Assembly (NCBI GenBank): GCA_024305405.1
Contig: JAKNDB010000087.1
Location: forward strand, 4,218,501-4,282,500
Direction of reading: 5' to 3'
From: Dirofilaria immitis
Taxonomy: Eukaryota; Nematoda; Chromadorea; Rhabditida; Onchocercidae
Length of the DNA: 64,000 bases
Numbering within the stretch: the first letter of the stretch is position 1; every line of letters begins with the position of its first letter. This document shows, piece by piece, positions 1-11,900 of the stretch. The position numbers and the translations under genes were made by a program. Under the pieces are notes generated by a model. That model made no database searches. It saw nothing but the letters and a program-made list of their open reading frames with translations, and was not told the origin of the DNA.

Positions 1-54
1 ACTCATCTATTTTTCTTAGTATTCAAATATCACTACTATCAGTCTTGGATAAAA

Positions 55-285
55 TTATTGCATACAAAAAAGAAAAGACTTATTGAAAAAAGAGCAGTTA
101 AAAATGATTTTAAAATTGACATTCTGTTGCGCCAAACGTATAAATGAATACAAATTTTCACATATTTGCACGATAATAAATAGAAGAATGATAAGTGTTA
201 ACAACAGAACAACGAAACGAAGCGAATATATCTCCTCCCTCACATAGGTCGAAAATTCCTCCATTGTCATTACCACTTTAAACAT
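55..285 (-). CDS. Small single-helix membrane protein, first exon, partial
   Basis: I do not recognise this gene. The minus-strand frame starts with ATG at 285-283. It encodes a short acidic/polar N-terminus (MFKVVMTMEEFSTYVREE), then a strongly hydrophobic stretch of about 20 residues (FVVLLLTLIILLFIIVQI), then a polar segment ending near SFIRLAQQN. This looks like one transmembrane helix. An excellent acceptor (TTTCAG, AG at 295-296) lies 10 nt before the ATG, which fits spliced-leader trans-splicing and supports this start. The frame stays open to a stop near 52-57, but the last 20 residues are AT-rich. The exon may therefore end earlier, near 123-150, and continue off the left edge. The alternative is a complete 76-residue peptide. 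The helix and start are seen; the function is unknown. Confidence 0.5.
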   Translation of the reverse strand: MFKVVMTMEEFSTYVREEIYSLRFVVLLLTLIILLFIIVQICENLYSFIRLAQQNVNFKIIFNCSFFNKSFLFCMQ

Positions 286-288
286 TTT

Positions 289-304
289 GACAAACTGAAA
301 GACA
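289..304 (-). promoter_or_regulatory. Candidate spliced-leader acceptor
   Basis: Read on the minus strand, a GTGTCTTTCAG acceptor ends at 295. It lies 10 nt before the ATG of the small membrane protein, with no upstream exon visible. Nematode mRNAs commonly receive a trans-spliced leader at such sites. The site is seen; its use is inferred. Confidence 0.4.
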
Positions 305-2257
305 CAAATTAAAACCGATTACAATGCTATTTTCTATTTATTTCAAATACAAGATAATTTTTAGTGCCTTGTAACTGATCAGCGATCAGCTTAATTGATA
401 GAGTTACAGTAGCCACTACTTTATAACGACAAAACCATTCGACCCTATTCTTCCATCATTCTATGAATTGCTATCGCTCGATAACTTTTCACACTTGTGG
501 TTTTTGAGGTGAAGATGAAGGAATGTGCAACGAAAATATTAATCAGAATAAGCGGAGAAGGGATGAAAGGTTCCACTTATGATCGAAAGATTAAAAAGCA
601 TCAGAATTGAATGGAGAACATTGGAAAAAACTCTTTGTTTTTTCTTGCGAACTTGAAATATCGAAGCTACCAACTTTCCTGACCGCTTTCAGATCTTTTA
701 GTAAATGCAATTAACAAAATCAATCCCGCTGGGAGTATTTTTTATTTTTAGCAAAAGTAAAAGGCGAAGCATTTGCAGTGACAAGCAAATAAGCAAATAT
801 TTCATTTTCTTTATAAAACAGATTAGCTGGCAGATCATTAAACTTTGGAGATATGAATAAATTATGAATAAATTAAGTCCGATGATTTTACGAAATAATG
901 ACATATTTAACACTTCCTACTCCATAAAGAATTGCTAATCATAGTTAATCGATATTCATACGCTTCAATTTTTATATAAGACCAACAACTTTTTCTTCTA
1001 TTCCTAAAATCAATTTGTTTCCTGACGACCGTTTTTGTTAAGCAACATAATGATTTAAATCTGTTTCTTACCGAAGTCACGACGAAAGGTTCATTTCTAC
1101 CGCTTAACAACAATATATTATATTGCACTTTCCTGATTCATTTTTAAATGCTAAACTGAGATATCTTGGAGGTTCTATTTGGAAATTCAATCAATTTCTT
1201 CAAACACGTGAGAAAGCCGTTGAATAATTCTTGCATAAATCACATACAATAGCTACATTAAGTTTATTGGATGTGTCGTGTGTTTTTAAGAAAGACAAGC
1301 TACATCTATATTCCAGAGTTCCCTTGGAAGGAATCTTCTGAAATGGAAGGCTTTGCATAAAATTTCTTCATTTGGTCAGTGGAATGGAAGGCTTTGGATG
1401 AAATCTTTTCTTCCATTTGTGGTTTGAGGGATTTCACTTCATAAAATACTTCTGGTGAATTAGGTAAAGGGTTTGTGTGAAATCTTTTCTACGTGATTAA
1501 ACGCAGTGGAACTTTCTTCCTTTGTCTTACAGAAGATTTTGAAATGAGTAAATAATGTATTTTCTTTTTATTTACCTAAAACTGGAAAATAATTGGAGTT
1601 CAGGATTTGGGATGACCAAAGACTACATACAACCCGAAATATTTCAGAAAGCCCATCCAAAAACTCACTATTGCCTCCAGACAAATTGTAAGTGAAAGTA
1701 TCAAAGACTATACTAACAGTTCTTGCATAAACACGTAGGCTGATCCATTCCATACGCTGCTTATCGATTTATATTTTTAGGCTTCCAGTGTATTCGTGCG
1801 AGAGGTAGGGGTTGAGCATATACTCTGGGATTTCGCCCGTAGGGTCAGTTTTAATTCTTCCGATAAATTGAAAAGGAGCTCATGAGAAATCTGTTCTACC
1901 ATTAAATAAGGAGGAAGAGCTTATGTAAAGACTTTTCCTTGATGAGTGAGGACGATGGGATTTTCTTCCTTTTTAGTTTGATTTTAGTGATGTTCATTCT
2001 TAAGCTTTCATAAGAAGTTTCAAAATGAGTAGAAGACGTGGCCGTGTAATCTCTTATAAATTTTTAAATTAAAAACTTTATTTAAACATCATTTCCACTA
2101 ACATAGTAAGTTCAAAGTAAATACTGTTCAGCTGTTTCATTTATTTATAAATTTCAAATATATTTCATCTAATGAAAGTTTTCCTAGTTATTCAGATTTC
2201 AAGTTTTTATTTTCCCTTTCGAGAAATTTTATTATCATATTTAAATAGCAATAAACA
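301..2257. other. Intergenic, no gene seen
   Basis: This is AT-rich DNA between the left minus-strand gene and the candidate first anillin exon. Open frames here are short, lack splice partners and look random. The only structure I see is the degenerate repeat near 1.33-1.5 kb. It may hold the anillin promoter, but I see no defined motif. Confidence 0.4.
1330..1500. repeat. Degenerate tandem repeat, about 43-bp period
   Basis: A unit like GAATGGAAGGCTTTG followed by ATGAAATCTTTTCTTC occurs at about 1338-1375 and 1382-1420. A weaker third copy starts near 1464 (GGGTTTGTGTGAAATCTTTT). Fainter echoes of CTTTTCCT/TTCTTCCTTT occur to about 2 kb. No coding frame is kept through the copies. Confidence 0.4.
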
Positions 2258-3353
2258 ATGTCCAGGATTTTGTTGGTTGCGGAGGATACAGCGACTATGA
2301 GTATGGTAATGAATGTGCGCTCTTGGAAATACTATTTTTGAAAAAATCTTGTGGTTCAGGAGTTACAGTTTGGTTGATTAGACTGTTTTATCCTTTTACG
2401 AATGTTTTGATCACATTTATTTTCGGCGACTTTAGAACCACTTTTTGGAAGTATTTGTTTCATCTATTTTCGTTTCAAATTTTGTATCATACTAAAGATT
2501 TTGAAATTTCAGTGTCGTGAGATGAATAGGGTTTTTTGTCCATCAGCTACAAAATATACGGTATGTTTTTCTGTAGAATGCCACAATTTTTGTCAGCAAA
2601 TATGAACAGGACCAACTAAAGCTTTAATTGAATATTATGTTGACTTCAATTTTTTGCTATCAGCTTCGCATATCTCTAGAAGCTAAGCAACGATAGTTTC
2701 AAATATGACCGTCTATTTAAAAGAAGTCTTATAGTTGCAAATGTTCATCATTAGATGATGTTCATAGTACTATCCGTGCTTAAAACATGCAGCGTATATC
2801 TATGATTACACAGAATAATTTATGGACACGAAGATTTCCTCTGAGATTCGAAACAATAGGCGAGAAATATCATTTCTAACTGATGTCGTTAGTTCGTTCA
2901 TTCATTGTCAAACTGTGAACTTTTTAGTCACCTGAATGACGAAGTTTATTCACTTGGGACTTTTGTCCTATATAAGCGAATCTACAAAAGCTATAAGATG
3001 TATTGTGGTATTATAGTTTTCTCATTCTATATTCAAATATGAAGTTACTAATAAAAAAAAAGAAGGGATAAGAATAATCCTAAAAATGACTTCAGAAATT
3101 TGCGGAAAGTGGTGCGACTGAAATTGAAATCACATCTGCAACGAATACTCAAATTACTACTGCGACCGATGAGGTTCCACAATTTTTCTGTTTTTTAAAA
3201 AAATGCTTAGATTTAGCTCTTCATAAAGTTCATTCCTTCGTTATAATCTATACAAAATAGATAATTCCAACTAACTAGTCAATCACGCAAGGCATCGAAT
3301 TGAAGAACAAACATGACTGTATTGTCCGTTATGGCATTTGGGTGCCTAAAAAT
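2258..3353 (+). CDS. Possible 5' exons of the anillin gene
   Basis: Four small exons can be read at 2258-2305 (ATG at 2258; MSRILLVAEDTATMSM), 2513-2560 (CREMNRVFCPSATKYT), 3096-3173 (KFAESGATEIEIT...) and 3279-3353 (SITQGIELKNKHDCIVRYG...). All are bounded by plausible AG/GT sites and all begin and end in phase 0. The next certain anillin exon at 5928 also starts in phase 0, so they would add 83 codons in frame and give a protein of about 1233 residues. I see no homology in them. The acceptor at 3278 and donor at 3174 are weak, and the 3354-5927 stretch would be one long intron in which I see no exon. The first certain exon could instead be the start (an ATG lies at 5943), so treat these as tentative. 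Confidence 0.3.
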
Positions 3354-5927
3354 GTAAATTTAAAATCTTTGAATTCTAGTGTGTATTTTCTGTTTAATTA
3401 GTCTCTCTATCAATACTGCAGCCGTTTAGATAATAAAATGATTCTTTAGAAAACGCCATGATATGTGGCTATAGTCCAGAAATTTTATATCGAGCAGTTA
3501 TTGATTAAGCTGATAATTTTTATTATTAAAAATGAATAACAAATAAATTTGCATATGTCAGAAAAGTAGTGTCGTCGAAGAAATTTGTTGTGGCGTTGAT
3601 CAACAATATTCATTCGCACAGCGAAGTGAGACATCATTAAACGTTCGCGGTGAAGTGAGTCATTCTTCGCTGATAAATATTATTATAAACACAAAATCAA
3701 TTTTGAAATGCTATTGACCACTTTCGTTTTATTACACAATATCTTCACTCGTAACATATGAGAAAATGTTCGAAAAATTTGAGAAAAAATATTTTTACAT
3801 GCTCTGTCCTTGTCTAAATTACAGCAGATCGAATTAACTTATTGCATGTTGTTCGTTTCTTTTTATTCTTACTGGTTATGATCATATGGTGTTCTATGTG
3901 ATGCTGAAAAATACTCCTTTCCGCCTCTTTTCTTTTTCTATACTTTGCCTTTAGAAAACAAACTTTAAAAATTGCTAAAATGAACCATTTTTTACGGAAG
4001 ATAAAGTTACGGTAAAAATTATAATTATACAAAATGAGAGACTAACGCTGATCTGCGATGAGTTCTTGTTTCGGAATTTGCTTTGCATTACGCAAAATGT
4101 GAGGAGGGATGCTATTTAATTAATGCAGACTGTAATATTTGCTTCAACAAAACGAGAAATCTTCAGTAACAATACATCGTCTTAAATATGAATTCATTTG
4201 ATAATTTGATTTAATTTCTTGTCAAACGATTTTTTTAATTCTTCTGCTAAACATAGTTTCATTTGCTTGAGCACTTGTGTATCTTATAGAGAATAAGTAT
4301 CTGTTAATTGTTTCTAAACAACTACAGCGAAAAACATGAATATGTCCTCCAATTCTCAAGCTATAATGATTTTTGCAATCAGATGAATATTGATTCTAAA
4401 CTACTAGTTTTATTACGCGAAATATATTTAATAGCAGGATGTTTAACATATGTATTAATGTTTGCAGCTTCATCTAGATTATGATAAATCCCAAAATCAA
4501 AAACTAAGAAACATCGCATTATCACTAAAAATTTTTCATATATGATAATAAATTGTTTACTTTTTTATTCTTATAAAATAATTACAGTAAAAAATATTAC
4601 TACTTTCTTAATTTCTTTTTCAAGAGAACTCTGATCTAAATGTTACTCGAATCTTGAATCTGTTTAGACAAAAATTTATTTCTACATAGGATGAACATTT
4701 CTGTATTAGAGTAAATTTTGTTTTATTTACTTTAATAGAATCATAGTCTGTCATTATCATTTTCCGATGTGCCAAGTCATTTGTTGTGATCAGCCAAACA
4801 TTATAGTTCAAAAACGAAAATTGAGTTTAACTTGAAATTCTGACATGCGTTATTGCTGTTTCGGATATTACAGTACTCTTCCTACTGAGATTATGAATAA
4901 CTTTCTCAGTTAGATACAGATCAAGTTAATAATACGAGCAGCAATAGCATAAGCATATATCATCCTCTTATAAAAACCCGTGCATAGTTTTGGTTAAATT
5001 TAAAAAGTTTACGGTTGCTTTGTTTTTGTAATTTTTCTTAATTAATAATATTATTAATAAAGATAAGATTAAGAACCAATTAAATCAAGACGTATATTCT
5101 GCAAGCATATTGCGTTTTTTAACGAACTGGTCAGTTGGAGATTTTAACAAAGAAATCAAGTTTTATATCAAGGGAAAATTTATTTACTTAAGTACCCTAT
5201 GTTTTTTTGTGCAAAGAAGAGTATATTTAATGTGTTGTCAAAACAAAATTTTTTTTCAAGATTCATTTTCACTTAAAAAATAAGGTAAATTTTAGTCATT
5301 GTTGAACTAACTGAAAGAATAGTTTGGAAATTGTCATAAAGGTCTCTATCCATTTCGAAAAGCAGCTTGCTCATCGAAATATATCGGAAAAGAAACTATT
5401 TGCTAATTGTTGCGTTAATTTATAATCCTTTGGATATTCCGGAAATGAGACAAAAATATTCACGTTTTGAGTAGTTTTATTTATCAACTCTTATGTTAAC
5501 TAAATATAGCTGAACTTAGTGAAAAAGAGTCATAGAATCCTGATTTTTCTTTTTTTTCAATTTAAAATCAGATTTTTTTTGTTTAAGGATCACTAAAATA
5601 TAAGGTAATGGCCAATGGTAGCTCCTCATAATATATTCAAGTATTTGCAAAAATTGAAGATTTCATTTTCATAAAACAAAAAATGAGATGGCCTTCTGAT
5701 TATCCTCCTCAGAATGCTTGAAATTGTGAAGTTATTATTTATAGTTGATATATAGGTCTCTAAAACAAATATAATTCACGAAAGGAGATAATGAGTTTTT
5801 ATGACAATAGCTGAAACTATCTAAGGGCAAACTTCCGATAAGTATAAGTTTCAGAGGGAGTTGGTTTAACAATAGTATTTAAAATTTTTTTTGAGCAGCG
5901 AAATTTGTTGACTTTATTGCTTTTCAG

Positions 5928-8900
5928 GGTTTAAATAATGGGATGTATCGAGCTTCTGCTGACTCTGTTATTACTGTACATGATGAAACATGTATTAATT
6001 CACGTTTTGCGTCGAGATGGAGAAGTCTTTCTCTTCCTACGGTTTGCTAAAAGTTTTTGCATAATAGAATGATGACACATTCATTACTTGACTATTTTCG
6101 TGAATTTTTTCATTATGAATATGAATTTATTGGATTTTTGAAAACCACATATGAAGGACTAGATTAAAGAGCAAAACTTAAAACGGAAAAATAGAAAGTC
6201 AGGATCGTCTTTATTTTCAGCAAAACTGTAATTATGATGCGATATTAACGATGAGTGAAAATATGAACGCTGCAGTTGATACTGAAAAAGTAAGTAATGT
6301 ATTTCGATTTTTCCTCTAAACCTGCTTTTGGAATTTTGATTGATATCTTATGTTTATTTACAGTCAAATATTAATTTGGTTTTTAGGTTGCTTCAATCTC
6401 AGAAAATGATTTGTCGGTATCGGACACTAGATTCTTATCAAAGTATAGCCACCATAATCAGGTTAAGTTTTAAGTATTACACTCCTACAATATTTGTCTT
6501 AATTTTATTATGTCGACAATGTCCTCATATTCTGAGAATTAGATTCTTGTAAGAATCTGAATTTTTCATAAATTTATTAATTATTTTTGTATTAGAAAGA
6601 TGGATATTTTGTTATCCTAATTTTTCCAGCATGAAATATTGTTGACATCAGAACATCAGAAAATACCACTGAGAGAATCGCGTGATTGTGTATCGTTAAC
6701 TGAAGAGCGGTCTAACTTTTCACTCTCATCTGAACATAACAACAAAAATTTTAATGATTTTCTTCCGTTGGTCAGTGATTTCAATAAAAAATTTTAAATT
6801 GAAAATGTAGTTATGTATCACATAAACGTAATTTCTAGGATAATATTTCCTCTTCGATGGATTTGCATATACCAACACCGAAAAATAATGATATTGCAAC
6901 AGAAGAGGTGAGCAAAAACCTGTAACTTTGAAATTTAGATATAACCAGGATACTTTAAACGTCAAGTTTTTAACTTTTTTTTTAAAAAAACGTTTTTTTT
7001 AAAAGGGATGATTTTTCAAAGGAAGAATTTCTTTTCGACAATCTTTTAAAAATTTGAAAAACTTTAAAGAACACATTACTGGATTATATGGTGCTGCCAA
7101 ACACTAAAAACATGCTAAGGTGTAATTTCAATCAAACAAATTAAGCGTGAAGAATATATTGCTCGCAAAGCAAATGTTGAACAAAATATAAAAGTCGTAT
7201 TATATGTTACCTTGATCATCATAAATACAATAATGAAAATAAATAAAAATTGCAGATTGGTTTTTGTAACATCTTGTTTTAACGAACTTCACGTTTTGTT
7301 CTAATCTACTGATTTATCTTACATATTTGATCAAAAGAAATGCGGAATGATAAATTATCAGCATTTACGATAGTAAAAAAATTTTCTTAAGCACCCGCTG
7401 CGGTGTCTTAATTTACATTTTTGTATGAGTAAAAATCTTTTTTCTGGATCAGTAAACTTTTTTTCAAGTATTTAATTAATTCAAAATTCTCTCTGTTGTT
7501 TTTTTCTTTTTCCGCAAGAATTTTTTTGGCTTCATCATAATCGGACTTTTCTAGGAATTATCGAAAGACGAATTGAAAAAACACTCTTTTGTCACGCAGC
7601 ATACTATCATCCATCCAGTACCTCATTTGGAAATACAGTGTTTTCCGAACAGCACTTATCATTTCAAATATGAAAATGCAAAAATCCAAAAATTGGAAAT
7701 ATGAAGACGGCTACTGTATACAGAGATCAATATTCGGAAACTAAGGAGCCGATAGTGACTCAGTCTTTGGAGGTAAACTTGTATTTCGAAATGTGACAGT
7801 ACTGTCGAGATCAAATATTTTTCACTTTTATGTTTTATTGTTTTTTTTTATTTCAGGACACGAATCGAGCAGTTTCTGTGCTGAATGTAATGCTACAGCG
7901 ACGTTTAAATAATAGTGGAAGTCAAAATGGATTTTTCACTCAGGAAGTACTGCACAGTTTTTATTCAACATCACCCGGTGATTCAAAATTGCCACAAAAG
8001 ATTTTAAATTTTCAAAGCTTCGTAGTTCGTTTCTTTGAAAATTTAATATTATATCTAACATCTCATTTTTCCTTTACTTTATATAAAATTACCACATATC
8101 CTTTCTGCAAGTTAATAAATACTAGATCTCGTAGCTAATTTTCCTTTCCTCTTTTTCAGAAAACTAACGGGTTAAATGATTTCGTTGACAAAAATGATGC
8201 TCCATCATCAATTCAAAAAGATTTCGCAGTCGGATTTGAGGTTATTTTCATTTGAGATACTCAGTTCTACTATTTAGGCTTTTGTTAATTGAATTTTTAT
8301 TGAATTGTTCTCAAATTATGATACTCGATATTACGCTATTATTATTTTGCTACCATGCATCTCAAATTTCCGTTTTAAAGTGCTTTTGTTTAACATATAA
8401 TACGCAATTTTATCGGCCAATTTTTTATCCTATTAACAAAAATTGCTTAGTTGAAAATTGATTTGCATAAACTAGAGGAACTATGTAATTTATTTAAGAT
8501 AGAGGAAAGAGCAGCGGCCGGGAAACAGCAGTATGAATGCATGGTCCAAGTACCGCAAGAAAATCTTTTAAAGCGATACCGCCACGAAAATGGCTGTGGA
8601 AATACACCACAAAAATCAAATAGCAATGGCCGTTCAACAATTCGGTATGCTTGATCAGATACAGAACATATTAATATATGAATTTAGGCTGCATACTTCA
8701 TTTTAAATTAGTTTCGTTAAAAAGTAATTGACACTTTCGTGGTATCCACACAGAAATATTTTTCTAACTGTTCATGTTTAACTAAAATAGTAATTGATAT
8801 ACGGGAATACTTTTTATTTTTTGTTCTGATATTAAAGATAAAATTAGTAATTAGAAATAGCATAATACTCTGTTTACCAAACGCGTTACAGCGATCGTTT

Positions 8901-11900
8901 GCCAAGAGGACAAACACGTAAACTGGCATCAATGTTTGAGACGATGAATGATGCAGCGAGTGTAGAAATGTTGCGAGAGATGGATCATTTGAAACGGCGT
9001 GGTAAGTCGGTTCCGTCGAACATTATCAATAAAACCTGTCACCGAGAGCCTGAAATCAATATCAGAGAACTTTCCCGGGGTTTGTTTTATCCATTGTTTT
9101 TCAGAAATTATTCTGTTAATTTGGTCTTTTTTTTTATTTTTCAACTTAGAAAGATTGAAAGTTTCAGCAACAGTGGTTCATAATTCACTATAAACGTAAA
9201 TAGCTATGAAATTCATTTAGGTCTCACAGTTTCATGCAAAAGAAATGGATTTGAAAAAGAATGTATAAGAGACAAGAGAATTATTCAAACATACAACGTA
9301 CGCAGCATTGTGAATCGGTTAGATTTACATCTTTTTTAATTATATTTTTTTGTTATTTTCTACATAGATTTTTTTGTTTGAATTGTATCGACTTCTAGAT
9401 TTGAATCAGTATCGACTCCGAATAAGTATCGAAATTCACCACGAACACTTCAAGTTGACATAACACCACGAAAACCAACGCATCAGAAACGATACTCACG
9501 GTATGTTATAAATATATTATCAAAAAAATATCGAGTATTTATCAGTTATCAAAGTATTCAAAATATCCAATATGCTCTTGAACTGAACTACAGTGTTTAT
9601 AATATTGCAAGGTCACCTTCACTGCGATCAGATGAATGGAATGAGTGCGTAAGTCGTGGAAGTCCTTCGCAGAATTTGCCGTACAATAGCACGAGCTGCA
9701 CTAACGTTTGGGATCAGCAACAATACGAATTAGGATTGCACAAAGTTTTTCTTTTTTTTCATTCGTCATACATGAGTATATATATGCATGACTTTTTTAA
9801 TGTAGATAATATGGATTGTTTAGAGAATTCGGATTCTCCTTCGCTATTTGAAATTTATTTTCCAGGGAATAATTAGTCTGAAACGTTACGATAGCAACTA
9901 CAACAGAGTGCTGAATGAGGTAAACGGAATGAGTACAAATAATTTTTTTAAAAATTCATATTTTCCTGTTCTCGTCACTGCTAAATAGTTAGGAAAAACA
10001 CTTAAATCAGTAACTGATAACGTCTATCAAAAAATTTCTCTTTCCGTTAAATACAAATCATGACGTGTTGATATTTAAATCGAGACTTAGCATACCGAGA
10101 GTTTCTTATAAATCCATATGCACTAATCAGTACTTATTATATTGGTTGTGAGATACATTGTAGATCGTCAGTCCGGATTTATCTTATGTTCCGCAAGCAT
10201 ACATTCGTCAAATGAATTGCAATCCTGAAGTACAGTCGAACTATCACATCGCTGTTACTACTGACCAAAAACGTAACAATCTCTGCTATTCACTTTCATT
10301 CATTAGATAATATTGAAATCCATTGATTTCTCAGTTATTTTTTATAAACTTTATTTTATGACTTCGTGATTTCCATAGATTCTTATGTGGGAAAACTTGA
10401 TAGTGAAGTTATGGATCACGTTGCTGAAGTGGAAAAAGCATTTGATTTCGTCAACAAGGTTTGCTTTGGCTGAATTTCAAACTGAACTTATCATGAATAA
10501 TTCGCTGTGATCTAATTAACTTAAATTTTGATCAAATATGTTTTAGACGGAGTCGCCAGCAATTCGTGGTCAGCAGTGTTCGCAAGAATCTCTGAGAAAA
10601 CCATTATCGCCACACACAAAAGTTAGCTATTCTGTTTTTACAATAAATTTTACATTTTTACATTTATTAAAATTAGGCATCATAAAAATATTTAACTTAT
10701 TACTACAAATTATTATTTCTTGCAGAGATATACCACTTTATTCCTTTTTTTATCATGTGTATATGAACTATTTATGATGTTTATAAAATTCATCCAGACT
10801 TCACTATATCATGATTTGGAAAGAGAATACCATAAATCATCAAATGGTGACATTCCTGTTCATTTTTCTCCAGTTGTTTATTCGCCACTTCCATCTGCTG
10901 GCGAACAATCAGCAACTTATGAACATAAAAATCCAATAGTAAATTTATTTTGATATTTAAAAACTGTTTCAAAATATGATTCTTTTGGGAATTTAGTTAA
11001 GAATGACTTTGTGAACGGCTTTCACGGATGTAACATTTTTGAGTAATATTTTTCTTGATACTGATAATTTTAATTCACACAAAATTGATGTTTCTTGAAG
11101 CGTATCTGCTTATACTTGCTCGTAATTAAAATAATCGTCATTATTTCCAGACAAAAAGTGCCACATTTGGAACTAAAATGATTGCAACGGATCCAATGGC
11201 CACTTCCACTCCTGTTGATGGTTCCCCAGCAACTAACAGTCATATGTATACTTCTGTAAGCCATATGTTTAATCGAAGTGGCATCTCCTCAATAACGGCT
11301 TCGACAGCACATGAAATTGTTCAACTGCAACAATCAGATATTGAACTGCAAGTAATGATTGTAACATTTTTCCATCAAAAAACATATCTCCATCATATTT
11401 TTTAGTCAATTAGAAACATTTTAATTAATTCTGGAAATAAAAGAATTTTCTTACATCAATTTTTTGCTACATTTGACAAATTTGAAACATTGAATACGTT
11501 GAATATGATAATTCTGCTTTAATATATAGAGTATGCTCTACAGACAATAAAACAAGAAATAATGATCCAGGAGGGTCAAATTGCACAGGCATCATTGGCA
11601 TTAACACACTGTAAGAAAAACAACGGTTTTAATGGGACTCTTGTCGAGGCTAGTTCATTCTTTTGTATATGAGGAGCGCTTACTTTCGAACCTAACCGCT
11701 GTGATCTTTATATTAGCATTTCTTGAAATAAGTTGTTATAATATTTTCACATCTTTTGTTCTACAGAAGTTCTTGAGTAAATCTTAAAAAAATGTTTTTA
11801 AATAGAAATTCATGCAGATGTTTTGTGACATAATTATAGCTGAGTGCTCAGCGTGGTTTATTACTGGCACGCGAACGGCTTTTGGCATTGCAAAACGAAA

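Noticed and set aside
2323..2520. 65-codon plus-strand frame rich in Phe/Leu
   Set aside because: AT-rich intron-like sequence with no homology; it lies between two candidate mini-exons.
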